A stretch of DNA of 64,000 nt from BRH-c54 sp965284565 (GTDB taxonomy: Bacteria > Bacteroidota > Bacteroidia > Flavobacteriales_E > Vicingaceae): NCBI GenBank assembly GCA_965284565.1, contig OZ260100.1, positions 2,046,001-2,110,000 of the forward strand, read 5' to 3'. Both the position numbers and the translations under genes were made by a program. The notes beneath the pieces were generated by a model that was not told the origin of the DNA, did not search any database, and saw nothing but the letters and a program-made list of their open reading frames with translations. Below, piece after piece: positions 1 to 8,874 of this stretch; position 1 is the stretch's first letter, and each line of letters begins with the position of its first letter.

Positions 1-1
1 A

Positions 2-1153
2 TTGAGCAATAACATGAACGACATTGAAAAAGTTACTTTTTTCATGGATGAGTGTAAACGCATGAAACTTAAAGTGCTTGGCCCTGATGTAAATGAATCG
101 GTATATAAATTTACGGTAAATGCTAATGGAGAAATTCGTTTTGGTTTAGGAGCGATTAAAGGTGTTGGAGAAAGAGCCGTAGAATGTATTATTGAAGAAA
201 GAAAAAACAACGGTGCTTTTTCTTCTATTTTCGATTTAACCAAAAGAATAGACTTAAGAGCTGCCAACAAAAAAACCTTAGAAAGTTTAGCCTTAGCAGG
301 AGCTTTTGATTCGTTTCCGAATACGCATAGAGCTCAATATTTTGCTGAGTATGATAAAGGTACTTTCTTAGAAATGGCTATAAAATTTGGAAATAAATTT
401 CAGGATAATGCCAACTCTGCTCAAGTATCTATGTTTGATATGGTGGAGGCTGAAGAAGAAGTTGACGAGCCTCAATTGCCACATTGCGAAGAATGGAGTA
501 CACTAAAAAAACTAAATGCCGAAAAAGAAGTGGTGGGGATTTTTATTTCTGGACATCCGTTAGATGATTTTAAGTTAGAAATGCAAAGCTTTTGCCGAGG
601 AAATTTAAGTGATGTTAAAAATACACTAGAAAATAAAGGAAAAGAATTAGCCATTGCTGGTATTTGTACAGGAGCAGAAGAAAGAATGACTAAAAATGGA
701 AAACCTTTCGGTATTCTTAAAGTAGAAGATTATGAAGGTTCGCATGATTTCTTTGTTTTTGGTGAAGAATATGTAAAACATAAACCTTATTTTTTTGAAG
801 GTCAATATTTATTTATTAAAGGAAAAATTCAACCCAGACAATGGGCAAAAGATGATAATGATGTAGAGTTTAAGATTGCTAGCATTCAGCTGCTTTCTGA
901 GGTAAGAGAGAAAAGAACTAAAAGAGTAATTATTTCTTTAACCAACAAAACACTAACTACAGAATTGTTTGAAGAGATTGAAGCAATTATTGAGCAACAT
1001 CAAGGAAATGTGCCTTTTAGGTTAATGGTGCAAGATGATGAACATGGAGTGGTAAACATGAATTCGAGGACTAAAAAAGTAGAAGTATCTAATGAATTTT
1101 TAGAAAAGTTAGATAGTTTATATCAAATTAAGTATAAAATTTCGGAAAGTTAA
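2..1153 (+). CDS. dnaE: DNA polymerase III subunit alpha, C-terminal part (cut by window edge)
   Basis: This is the last 383 or so residues of the replicative polymerase alpha subunit. The reading frame is open to the window edge, so the true start lies upstream and the apparent TTG at position 2 is not a start. Visible parts are the fingers/HhH segment (FGLGAIKGVGERAVE near residue 47), a connecting region with the ISGHPLDDF motif near residue 183, and an OB-fold-like stretch around residues 213-300. The catalytic PHP and palm domains lie outside the window. The protein synthesises the leading and lagging strands in the replisome. It is followed by trxA on the same strand after about 110 bp. 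The assignment is strong because the segment reads collinearly with DnaE1 of Bacteroidota. Confidence 0.95.
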   Translation: MSNNMNDIEKVTFFMDECKRMKLKVLGPDVNESVYKFTVNANGEIRFGLGAIKGVGERAVECIIEERKNNGAFSSIFDLTKRIDLRAANKKTLESLALAGAFDSFPNTHRAQYFAEYDKGTFLEMAIKFGNKFQDNANSAQVSMFDMVEAEEEVDEPQLPHCEEWSTLKKLNAEKEVVGIFISGHPLDDFKLEMQSFCRGNLSDVKNTLENKGKELAIAGICTGAEERMTKNGKPFGILKVEDYEGSHDFFVFGEEYVKHKPYFFEGQYLFIKGKIQPRQWAKDDNDVEFKIASIQLLSEVREKRTKRVIISLTNKTLTTELFEEIEAIIEQHQGNVPFRLMVQDDEHGVVNMNSRTKKVEVSNEFLEKLDSLYQIKYKISES

Positions 1154-1213
1154 AAAAGTATAAAAATCAAAGAATTGTAATATTTGTTACAAAGTAAATT
1201 GATTTATTAATTG

Positions 1214-1221
1214 TAATTTTG
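1214..1221 (+). promoter_or_regulatory. Candidate -7 promoter element of trxA
   Basis: TAATTTTG matches the Bacteroidota -7 consensus TAnnTTTG and lies about 40 bp before the trxA start. No TTG is found at the expected 19-23 bp upstream spacing, so the call rests on the -7 element alone. Confidence 0.4.
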
Positions 1222-1261
1222 AACAAAAGAAATCAGAGAAATAATTTAAAAAGATAATATT

Positions 1262-1579
1262 ATGGCATTAGAATTAACAGACGCAAACTTTGAAGAAAAA
1301 GTTTTAAAATCAGACAAAGCAGTATTAGTAGATTTTTGGGCAGAATGGTGCGGACCATGCAGAATGGTAGGACCAATTGTTGAAGAATTAGCTAACGATT
1401 ACGAAGGCAAAGCAATAGTAGGTAAAGTTGATGTAGATAACAACCCTGAAGTAGCGGCTAAGTTTGGAATTAGAAATATACCAACTATTTTATTTATGAA
1501 AAATGGTGAGGTAGTAGATAAACAAGTTGGCGCAGTGCCAAAACAGACATTAGCAGCTAAATTAGATGCTATTTTATAA
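1262..1579 (+). CDS. trxA: Thioredoxin
   Basis: A complete 105-residue thioredoxin, the usual length of the cytoplasmic family. The redox-active WCGPC motif sits at residues 29-33, preceded by VLVDFWAEW, and the cis-proline loop is in the NIPTILF stretch near residue 76. It reduces protein disulfides and serves as electron donor for reductases. There is no signal peptide, so it is cytosolic. It has its own presumed -7 element at 1214 and a strong terminator right after the stop, so it is probably monocistronic. Nothing is unusual in the sequence. Confidence 0.97.
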   Translation: MALELTDANFEEKVLKSDKAVLVDFWAEWCGPCRMVGPIVEELANDYEGKAIVGKVDVDNNPEVAAKFGIRNIPTILFMKNGEVVDKQVGAVPKQTLAAKLDAIL

Positions 1580-1607
1580 TAAGTTTTAAATTTTAGTTAA
1601 TTGTTTT

Positions 1608-1641
1608 AAAAGCTGCTCGGAGTAATTTGAGCAGCTTTTTT
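1608..1641 (+). terminator. Rho-independent terminator of trxA
   Basis: A perfect 11-bp stem, AAAAGCTGCTC paired with GAGCAGCTTTT, around a 10-nt loop (1619-1628), followed by a T run. It sits about 30 bp past the trxA stop and between trxA and the convergent nusB. The A-rich left arm could let it act in both directions. Confidence 0.9.
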
Positions 1642-1671
1642 GTTGGTTGATTTAAACTTGAAACGCCAAGC

Positions 1672-2619
1672 CTACATCAGTCCTCTACCAGTTTTCTTTA
1701 TTTCACCGCTTGCGGTTAGGTCATCAATCAATTTATCAAGAATTCCGTTTACGAAAATTTTACTTTTAGGAGTACTATAACCTTTAGATAAATCAATGTA
1801 TTCGTTTAGCGTAACTTTTACAGGAATAGATTTGAATTCAGTTAATTCTGTCAATGCCATTTTCATTAACAAAATATCTACCATAGCAATTCTTTCAATT
1901 TCCCAATTTTTGGTTTTATTGGCAATTAGTTGAGCATTTTCAGCTTCGTTTTTTATGGTTTCCCTAAAAAGTGTTTTAACAAATGCTATATCATCTTCTT
2001 CATCACTATAAACAGGCATAATTAAGTTGGTATTATCTCCTTTCGCATCAATTTTCTTGATGGTTTTAATTACCATGCTCAATACAAAATCTATTTCATC
2101 ATAGCTCCAATAAATACTTTTTTCGCTTATTTCAGAAATGAAAAAATCATTTTCGGCAATAATTTTTTTGTAAAGTGCTACAGCAAACTTTTTATCTTCT
2201 TCAAAACTGCTGTTTTTAGTGGATATATACTCTTCGTAAACAGGGTGTTTCCTCATGAAGTTCATTAGTTTTACTAATAACTCCTGATCGTTACTCCACA
2301 ATAGTTTTTTATTGTTTATTGCCGTTTTTAGTTTAGTGTTTTCACTCAGAATTTTAAAAACGGCATTGTCTATAAATTTTGTGTTAGGATTCAAATCTTC
2401 GGCTGAAGGCAATCTTTTTTGTTTGGCTTCTTCGTTTTTAAGCTTAGAATAATGAATAAGCTCATCACCAATAGTTAGGAATAAAAGATACAAATCGTGC
2501 ATTCTTTCAAAACTATGAAAGAGGTCTTTTTCTATTTTTTGTTGATTATCGCTTCCCGAGTGGAAGTAAGCATAAAGTGCTTGAAATGTTTTTATTCGTA
2601 AATACCTTCTGCTAATCAT
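1672..2619 (-). CDS. nusB: Transcription antitermination factor NusB (long Bacteroidota form)
   Basis: A 315-residue protein whose C-terminal part (about residues 170-305) carries the NusB-like helical pattern, ending in IERIAMVDILLMKMALTEL and the conserved segment IPVKVTLNEYIDLSKGYS. NusB binds boxA RNA with S10 (NusE) and prevents premature termination in rRNA operons. The family in E. coli is about 140 residues. Here a further 165 or so mostly charged, helical residues precede the core, as is common in this phylum. The start is the ATG giving MISRRYLRIKTFQALYAY, which itself looks like the first helix of a NusB fold. It lies downstream of the dehydrogenase gene but is separated from it by a terminator, so it probably has its own promoter. 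Confidence 0.9.
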   Translation of the reverse strand: MISRRYLRIKTFQALYAYFHSGSDNQQKIEKDLFHSFERMHDLYLLFLTIGDELIHYSKLKNEEAKQKRLPSAEDLNPNTKFIDNAVFKILSENTKLKTAINNKKLLWSNDQELLVKLMNFMRKHPVYEEYISTKNSSFEEDKKFAVALYKKIIAENDFFISEISEKSIYWSYDEIDFVLSMVIKTIKKIDAKGDNTNLIMPVYSDEEDDIAFVKTLFRETIKNEAENAQLIANKTKNWEIERIAMVDILLMKMALTELTEFKSIPVKVTLNEYIDLSKGYSTPKSKIFVNGILDKLIDDLTASGEIKKTGRGLM

Positions 2620-2642
2620 TTATCAAGTTTAAAGTCAGGATT

Positions 2643-2676
2643 AAAAAAAACACCTCCTTCTCGTTTGAAGGAGGTG
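2643..2676 (-). terminator. Rho-independent terminator of the amino-acid dehydrogenase gene
   Basis: On the minus strand CACCTCCTTC pairs perfectly with GAAGGAGGTG around a 6-nt loop (2661-2666) and is followed by eight T. It begins 20 bp after the dehydrogenase stop and separates that gene from nusB. Confidence 0.92.
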
Positions 2677-2696
2677 AGTGATGAAATTGAATTATT

Positions 2697-3785
2697 TTAA
2701 AACGAAAGTTTTACCTTGCCTATTGCTTCAATACGTTCTTCTGCCATTTTATTGGCAATAGAATAGGTAGGAATGTTCTCATCTTGAGATCGTTTAATTA
2801 TAGTTGCTGTTGTGTTGTAAATATCTTCTGCTTTTGCCATTGCCCATTCAGGGGAAAGTTCTTTTACTTCGGCATAGCAATTAATAACACCACCTGCATT
2901 CAACATGAAATCAGGAGTATAAATCATTCCTTTTTGCATTACAGCCTCTCCATGTTTTCTTTCTTCTTTTAGCTGGTTGTTGGCAGCACCTGCAATTATG
3001 CTACACTTTAAACGAGATAAAGTATCATCATTTAAAGTAGCACCTAACGCACAAGGAGCGTAAATATCCATGTCTAAATCATAAATTTCGTCTAAACCTA
3101 CTACTTGAGAACCAAATTTTTGAGCAATATTTTTTAAAGTAGCTTCATGAATATCAGAAATAAAAACTTTAGCACCTTCTTTAGTTAAATGCTCAACTAA
3201 ATACTGTCCAACATGTCCTACACCTTGTACAGCAATTTTTTTACCTGCTAATGAATCGCTACCGTACTGAGCTTTAGCAGCTGCTTTCATACCTACATAA
3301 ACACCATAAGCAGTAACAGGAGAAGGATCTCCACTTTTTCCAGGTAAACCAGCAACATGGTTGGTTTCCATATTAACCCAAGTCATATCTTGAGGAGAAA
3401 TCCCAACATCTTCGGCAGTAATATATTTACCACCAAGCGAGTTTACAAACTTCCCAAATCTTCTAAATAAAGCCTCATTTTTTTGAGTTCTAGAATCACC
3501 AATAATAACAGCTTTTCCACCACCAAGGTTAAGTCCAGCCAAACTGTTTTTGTAAGACATTCCTCTAGAAAGTCTTAGTACATCATTAATGGCTTCTGCT
3601 TCATTGTTGTACATCCACATTCTTGTTCCACCTAAAGCAGGACCTAAAGTGGTGTTATGAATAGCAATAATTGCCTTTAAGCCTGTAGCATTATCTTGGC
3701 AAAAAACTAACTGTTCATGGTCTGTAGTAGTCATGTGACTAATAACCGGATTTTCAGCAAATGCTTGTTCTTTAACTGCTGTCAT
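2697..3785 (-). CDS. Glu/Leu/Phe/Val dehydrogenase (leucine dehydrogenase type)
   Basis: A 362-residue NAD-dependent amino-acid dehydrogenase that interconverts branched-chain amino acids and their 2-oxo acids with release of ammonia. The substrate-binding segment ALGGTRMW is near residue 51, the catalytic-lysine region is LGGGKAVII near residue 86, and the active-site stretch TAEDVGIS is near residue 138. The dinucleotide-binding Rossmann motif VQGVGHVGQYL follows near residue 187. Length and the short N-terminus fit leucine/valine dehydrogenases rather than the roughly 450-residue glutamate enzymes. It is monocistronic by its terminator. The exact amino-acid preference cannot be read from sequence. 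Confidence 0.9.
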   Translation of the reverse strand: MTAVKEQAFAENPVISHMTTTDHEQLVFCQDNATGLKAIIAIHNTTLGPALGGTRMWMYNNEAEAINDVLRLSRGMSYKNSLAGLNLGGGKAVIIGDSRTQKNEALFRRFGKFVNSLGGKYITAEDVGISPQDMTWVNMETNHVAGLPGKSGDPSPVTAYGVYVGMKAAAKAQYGSDSLAGKKIAVQGVGHVGQYLVEHLTKEGAKVFISDIHEATLKNIAQKFGSQVVGLDEIYDLDMDIYAPCALGATLNDDTLSRLKCSIIAGAANNQLKEERKHGEAVMQKGMIYTPDFMLNAGGVINCYAEVKELSPEWAMAKAEDIYNTTATIIKRSQDENIPTYSIANKMAEERIEAIGKVKLSF

Positions 3786-3950
3786 GTCTTTTATTTTATT
3801 ATTTAATGAGTTTGTTTCGTGTTTAGTTTCTAATATTAATCCCTAATTTTGTAATTAATTTAAAAGAGCAATATTATCAGGTTTCAAAATTAGTGTTTTC
3901 TTGTTAATACAGCTTTTTTTCTTCAATTTATAATGCTTAATTTTTTTTGA

Positions 3951-5753
3951 ATGAAGTCGCTTAATTACCTTAATAAATATTTGTTCAAATATAAATACAG
4001 ATTACTGTTTGGATTTGTGTTTATTGTGCTATCAAATATTTTTGCAGTTTATCCTGCTCAACTTATTAGAGAGGCGTTAGATTTAGTTGAGGCAAAACTT
4101 AAAGGAATTGAAATTACAGATACTTCTTTTTTAACGGAATATATGGATGGAATTCCGCTTACCAAAGTGGTTTTAATTTATGGTGCTATTGTGTTTATTG
4201 CGGCAATTATTAAGGGAGCTTTTACTTTTTTTATGCGTCAAACCATTATTATCATGTCTCGTTTGGTAGAATATGATTTAAAAAATGAGGTGTATAACCA
4301 TTATCAAGATTTAGATGCTTCATTTTATAAGTCTAATAATACGGGCGATATTATGAACCGTATTAGCGAAGATGTTACTAAAGTGAGAATGTATTTGGGA
4401 CCGGGAATTATGTACAGTTTAAATTTAATTGTATTGTTTGTAATTGTTGTGCCTATTATGTTTTCCATTAGTGTAAAACTTACCATGTATTCACTTATTC
4501 CTTTACCAATTTTATCTATCATTATTTATTATGTTAGCAATGTAATCAATCAGCAAAGTTCAAAAGTACAAGCTAAATTATCAGATATTACAACACTTAC
4601 GCAAGAAACTTATTCTGGCATTAGAATTATTAAGTCTTTTGTAAAAGAAGATTATTTTAATAAAGAGCTGAATAAACAAAATGAAAATTATCGAAGTCTT
4701 TCTATGAATTTGGTAAGAACTAACGCCTACTTTGCTCCAACAATGTTGTTGTTAATTGGTTTAAGTACCATTTTTACCATTTATATTGGCGGACAAGAAT
4801 ACATTGCAGGAAACATTACCAAGGGAAATATTTTGGAGTTTGTAATTTATATTAACATGCTAACCTGGCCGGTTACTGCAATAGGATGGGTATCTTCAAT
4901 TATTCAAAGAGCATCGGCATCTCAGGAAAGAATAAATGAATTTTTGAATACGAAATCCAAAATTAAAAATCCAACAGATAAAATAGAGGAAGTTAAAGGT
5001 AATATTGAATTTAATAACGTTTCGTTTACCTATCCCGAATCGGGAATAAATGCATTGAAAAATATTTCTTTTAAAGTAAAGCAAGGAGAAACATTGGCAA
5101 TTGTAGGAAGAACAGGTTCAGGAAAATCTACAGTTGTAAATCTTTTGTTGAGAAATTATGATTTGAATGAGGGCGAAATTTTAATTGACAATAAAAATAT
5201 TAAAGACATTAATTTAAATCATTTTAGAGAAAATGTGGGTTATGTGCCTCAAGATGTGTTTTTATTTTCTGATACTGTTGAAAACAACATTGCTTTTGGA
5301 TATAAAAATAGATTACCCGAAAAAGAAGTAATAGAGCAAGCCGCCAAAGATGCTGTTATTTATGCTAGTATAAAAGAGTTTGATAAGGGATTTAAAACTA
5401 GAGTAGGAGAGAGGGGGGTGACATTGTCTGGTGGACAAAAACAACGTATTTCGATAGCTAGAGCCATTATAAAGTCGCCAAAAATTTTAATTTTTGATGA
5501 TTGTTTATCGGCAGTTGACACAGAAACTGAAGATGCTATTTTAAATAATTTAAAAAGAGTAATGGAAAATAAAACATCCATTATTGTTAGTCATAGAGTT
5601 TCAACAGTTAGAAATGCAGATAAAATTGTGGTGTTAGAAGATGGTAATATGGTAGAGTTTGGTACACACAATGAGTTGCTTAATGCCAAAGGGGCTTATT
5701 GTAAAATGCACGAAAAACAGTTGAAAGAGGATGAAAGAAATAAGGAAGTCTAA
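3951..5753 (+). CDS. ABC exporter, fused permease and ATPase (MsbA-like)
   Basis: A 600-residue half-transporter with six predicted membrane helices in residues 15-310 and a nucleotide-binding domain in about 345-590. Walker A is GRTGSGKST near 387, the signature LSGGQKQR near 492, and Walker B is ILIFDD near 515, followed by the D-loop SAVDT. The residue after the Walker B aspartate is Asp, not the usual catalytic Glu. One half-transporter would dimerise in the inner membrane and export a hydrophobic substrate such as lipid or drug. The substrate is unknown. The start ATG follows a long AT-rich leader. It is divergent from the dehydrogenase and is followed after about 50 bp by a secreted-protein gene. 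Confidence 0.92.
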   Translation: MKSLNYLNKYLFKYKYRLLFGFVFIVLSNIFAVYPAQLIREALDLVEAKLKGIEITDTSFLTEYMDGIPLTKVVLIYGAIVFIAAIIKGAFTFFMRQTIIIMSRLVEYDLKNEVYNHYQDLDASFYKSNNTGDIMNRISEDVTKVRMYLGPGIMYSLNLIVLFVIVVPIMFSISVKLTMYSLIPLPILSIIIYYVSNVINQQSSKVQAKLSDITTLTQETYSGIRIIKSFVKEDYFNKELNKQNENYRSLSMNLVRTNAYFAPTMLLLIGLSTIFTIYIGGQEYIAGNITKGNILEFVIYINMLTWPVTAIGWVSSIIQRASASQERINEFLNTKSKIKNPTDKIEEVKGNIEFNNVSFTYPESGINALKNISFKVKQGETLAIVGRTGSGKSTVVNLLLRNYDLNEGEILIDNKNIKDINLNHFRENVGYVPQDVFLFSDTVENNIAFGYKNRLPEKEVIEQAAKDAVIYASIKEFDKGFKTRVGERGVTLSGGQKQRISIARAIIKSPKILIFDDCLSAVDTETEDAILNNLKRVMENKTSIIVSHRVSTVRNADKIVVLEDGNMVEFGTHNELLNAKGAYCKMHEKQLKEDERNKEV

Positions 5754-5803
5754 AAATTAATGTATTATTGTTTTTATTATTTGAACAATTAATTTTAAAA
5801 AAA

Positions 5804-7480
5804 ATGCAAATGCCTAGAATAATTTTTTTAATAATCGTGTTGTTATTCTTAACAAACTCGTATGCTCAGAAAAAGAAACCAGTTGGTAAAAGTGTAATGA
5901 ACCAAGGTGGTGATTTTCCTAAAAATCAGGGGTATGCAAATAATTACAAAAGTTTTGTTTTTAAAAATGAGAATTTTGTAATTGATTTTTTCATTAATAA
6001 GAATGATATTAATTTGAGGAAGTTTAATTTATCTACTTTGAATTTAGAAGCAACTAATACGTACGAATTATTCTCTAAAGAGGTTAGTTTAGAAAAAATA
6101 CTTAGAATTAAGGATAGAATTTTTTTGTTTTATTCTTTAAGAGAAGGCAGTTATAATAATTATAAAGAAAGCCTATATTATAGGGAAATTGACCCAAATA
6201 CATGTTTGTTTAAAGAAAAAGGAAAATTACTTTTTAATACGGATTACGAAGTGAAATCTGTGTATGAATCTAATTACTCATCGTATAATAATTTTGAAAT
6301 TAAATTATCACTTGACTCTGAATTATTAGCGGTTTCTTATAAAATAGATAAGCTAAAAAAGGAGAATGCTATTTATTGTTATAAAGTTTTTGATACAATC
6401 TTTAATTTAAAATGGGAAAAAGACATAACGGTACCTCATGAAGTGGAATATGTAGAGGGTGTAGATTTTTCGATTAATAATATGGGGGATATAATAAGTG
6501 CTTTTTATGTTTATGGAAATAAAAATAGGTACTATACTGACTCAAGGCTTCAAAAAGACTTTGAGGTAGAGATTTATAAAATTGAAGCTTCGTCTGATAA
6601 ACCTTATCATTATAGATTAAATATAGATTCTCTTCACTCTGTTAATAGTGTTAGGTTTACTCAAACAACAAGTGGAGTGAAGTGTGTAGGATTATCTTCT
6701 TTTATTGGCTATAATGGCAGACACTATGACCCTAGTAGTGTTTTTGTTTTTAACCCTCAAGATTCTACTGCTGAAATTAAAAACCATATAATTCCAGATA
6801 GTATTATTTATAATAATGAAAAGCAAAGTAAAATAACTACTGATATTGCTATTAAAAGAAGATATGGAGAAAGTAAATTCAGACCTTATGTAAATAATTT
6901 GGGAATAGAAAGGATACAAGTTTTATCTGATGGCAGCATTTTATTAGTTGCAGAACAATCTAGAACAGTAAATAGAAGTGCAATTGTTCCAATGGCTACA
7001 TCTTCGGTTTTAATAGTTCCAAATTTTAACATGTTGTTTGAAAGTGCTTATTTTATAAAAATCGAAAAAGATGGAGATTTAGCCTGGATAAACAAATTAG
7101 CTAAAAAACAAGAAACTGATATGCAAATTACCACTGATGGCTATAATAAACAGGGTAAAGATATGGTGTTGATAGAAAATGAAGATAAAATTAACGTCAT
7201 TTATACCGATCATATCAAGAATTTAAGTTTGGATAATAAAAAAATACCTAAAAAATTAGGAATGAATAAAACAGGAGTAATTGTTAACTATTCAATTGAT
7301 ATTACTTCTGGGAAATCAGAAAAAGAGTTGCTTTCAAAAACCAATAAAGTAAACGATATAAAAGTTAATAATTTTGATATGTCTTATTTTATTGCAAGTG
7401 ATAAAAATTCAGCAATTTTTGAAGTAACGAAATATTATGGTAGTAATAGTTATTTGGTACAATTTAATTTAATTAAGTAA
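5804..7480 (+). CDS. Secreted protein of unknown function, possibly a beta-propeller
   Basis: About 558 residues with an N-terminal signal peptide (MPRIIFLIIVLLFLTNSYAQ, the cleavage site probably after YA). The open frame extends back to a TTG at 5768, but only the ATG codons at 5804 and 5810 place the signal peptide at the N-terminus, so 5804 is preferred. The mature part alternates short hydrophobic strands with Asn/Lys/Ser-rich turns, and phrases such as LSDGSILLVAEQ and IKIEKDGDLAWINKL recur in propeller-like secreted proteins of this phylum. No enzyme motif was recognised. It overlaps the next gene (an outer-membrane barrel) by one base, so the two are translationally coupled and probably work together in the envelope. 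Confidence 0.7.
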   Translation: MQMPRIIFLIIVLLFLTNSYAQKKKPVGKSVMNQGGDFPKNQGYANNYKSFVFKNENFVIDFFINKNDINLRKFNLSTLNLEATNTYELFSKEVSLEKILRIKDRIFLFYSLREGSYNNYKESLYYREIDPNTCLFKEKGKLLFNTDYEVKSVYESNYSSYNNFEIKLSLDSELLAVSYKIDKLKKENAIYCYKVFDTIFNLKWEKDITVPHEVEYVEGVDFSINNMGDIISAFYVYGNKNRYYTDSRLQKDFEVEIYKIEASSDKPYHYRLNIDSLHSVNSVRFTQTTSGVKCVGLSSFIGYNGRHYDPSSVFVFNPQDSTAEIKNHIIPDSIIYNNEKQSKITTDIAIKRRYGESKFRPYVNNLGIERIQVLSDGSILLVAEQSRTVNRSAIVPMATSSVLIVPNFNMLFESAYFIKIEKDGDLAWINKLAKKQETDMQITTDGYNKQGKDMVLIENEDKINVIYTDHIKNLSLDNKKIPKKLGMNKTGVIVNYSIDITSGKSEKELLSKTNKVNDIKVNNFDMSYFIASDKNSAIFEVTKYYGSNSYLVQFNLIK

Positions 7481-8181
7481 TGAGGTATGTAATACTGTTG
7501 GTTAGTTTACTGTTTGTTGAGGCTAGTTATGCTCAAATGCGGGCATATTTTTTATTGGATAAAAACTTTCCTAAACCAATAAGTGGAAATAATAATTATT
7601 CATCGCCTTTGCCAGGAATAAAAGCAGGTGCTTTTTACGAATGGGAAAAATTTAGTTTGGGTTTAGTGACAGGTTATGAGTCTTTTAAACCAATTAATGA
7701 GGTGAATTATTTAACGTTGAATAATTCAATTATTAGATATGATAAATATTACGTGGTTAAAATGTACCCTATATTATTAGAAGGAAGGTATAATATCGCT
7801 TACATCAAAAATAAAGTAAAACTCTATATAGGAGTAACTTATGGTGCAAGGATTTTAAAATATGATCACTATAAAGTTGCTAGAAAAGAAAGCACACCGC
7901 TTTATTTTTCCTCTAATATATCTATGGATATAGATACCATTCATAGTAATAATGTAATTTCAAGGTATTCAATAGGACCAAAAATTGGAGCGACAAAGGA
8001 TTTTGGAGAAAAAATTTTATTGATGGTAGAAGGTTCATACAATTACATACCAGAAGAAAATACTTTTGATGACTGGCGTTATATTGTGAATATAGGGCAT
8101 TCTTATTCATTTGGAGTAGGGTTAATTTACAAGTTTGGTAAAAAGATTATAGATAAACCAAAAAATGAAGGGTGGTTTTAA
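7480..8181 (+). CDS. Outer-membrane beta-barrel protein, function unknown
   Basis: A 233-residue protein that starts with a short signal peptide ending in SYAQ and continues as alternating strands rich in Tyr, Gly and Phe. It ends in SFGVGLIYKFGKK and a polar tail, consistent with a small eight-stranded outer-membrane barrel. The start ATG shares its A with the stop codon of the preceding secreted-protein gene, which argues for a joint function. No specific family was recognised. A PorT-like or OmpA-like barrel are the alternatives. Confidence 0.65.
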   Translation: MRYVILLVSLLFVEASYAQMRAYFLLDKNFPKPISGNNNYSSPLPGIKAGAFYEWEKFSLGLVTGYESFKPINEVNYLTLNNSIIRYDKYYVVKMYPILLEGRYNIAYIKNKVKLYIGVTYGARILKYDHYKVARKESTPLYFSSNISMDIDTIHSNNVISRYSIGPKIGATKDFGEKILLMVEGSYNYIPEENTFDDWRYIVNIGHSYSFGVGLIYKFGKKIIDKPKNEGWF

Positions 8182-8195
8182 AATATAAAAGATAA

Positions 8196-8314
8196 ATGAA
8201 AAAGGTTTTTTAATATCATTTTTAATAATAGTAGTTGTAAGTTTGGTTGCATGTTCAAGTCAACGAAAATGCAACGGAAAAAGAGGGACAAAAACTCCTA
8301 TGGGAGTGATGTAA
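8196..8314 (+). pseudogene. Mini-lipoprotein gene with an apparent one-base frameshift
   Basis: An ATG at 8196 begins MKKVF and then hits a stop (8211-8213) inside a run of six T. Adding one T to that run (8206-8211) restores a 39-residue protein. It would have a lipoprotein signal sequence, a lipobox LVAC, and a short basic tail ending GKRGTKTPMGVM at the stop codon 8312-8314. A signal peptide appearing this cleanly in the +1 frame is unlikely by chance. Either the gene is broken, or the homopolymer is misread, or the ribosome slips. It lies 12 bp before the DUF2237 gene in the same direction. Confidence 0.6.
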
Positions 8315-8325
8315 TAAATTAAATT

Positions 8326-8706
8326 ATGGAAAAACAATTAAACATATTCGGGGAACCACTTATAACATGTAGTAACGACCCAATTACAGGTTTTTTTAGA
8401 GATGGCTGTTGTAATACAGATGATTCTGATGGTGGAGTTCATACGGTTTGTGTTGAAGCTACTGCTGAATTTTTAGATTTTTCTTATAGTGTAGGAAATG
8501 ACCTAATCACCCCTGTTCCAGAATGGGATTTTAAAGGACTAAAGCCTGGAGATAAATGGTGCTTATGTGCTGCTCGCTTTCTTGAGGCATATGAAAATAA
8601 TGCTGCTCCAAAAGTAGTGTTAGAAGCTACTAACGAAAAAACTTTAGAAATTATACCAATGGATGTATTGATAAAACATGCATCTTACAGCAAACAAAAT
8701 CAATAA
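8326..8706 (+). CDS. DUF2237 family protein
   Basis: A 126-residue soluble protein matching the DUF2237 pattern. It shows NIFGEPLITCSNDPITGFFRDGCC at the N-terminus, then the segment HTVCVEATAEFLDFS, and later GDKWCLCAARFLEAY and APKVVLEATNEKTLE. Several conserved cysteines (in TCS, GCC and WCLC) suggest metal or redox chemistry, but no biochemical role is established for the family. The ATG at 8326 is the only sensible start. It follows the frameshifted mini-lipoprotein and precedes rplS, which has its own promoter. Confidence 0.85.
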   Translation: MEKQLNIFGEPLITCSNDPITGFFRDGCCNTDDSDGGVHTVCVEATAEFLDFSYSVGNDLITPVPEWDFKGLKPGDKWCLCAARFLEAYENNAAPKVVLEATNEKTLEIIPMDVLIKHASYSKQNQ

Positions 8707-8813
8707 AGTAATAAGGTGTTTAATTTTCACAGCTTAAAAAACAATCTAAGCTATTGATTTTTAAAGGTTTTTAGTGAACTTTAAAAACATGAAAATTATT
8801 TTTAAAATATTGC

Positions 8814-8843
8814 TTGCTAACTAATATTTAATGTATAAATTTG
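8814..8843 (+). promoter_or_regulatory. Promoter of rplS (Bacteroidota type)
   Basis: TTG at 8814-8816 and TAAATTTG at 8836-8843 are separated by 19 bp. This matches the TTG / TAnnTTTG consensus used by the primary sigma factor of Bacteroidota. It lies 31 bp before the L19 start codon. Confidence 0.8.
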
Positions 8844-8874
8844 CAACCCTTTTTAGGACAAAAAATAAAAGAAT

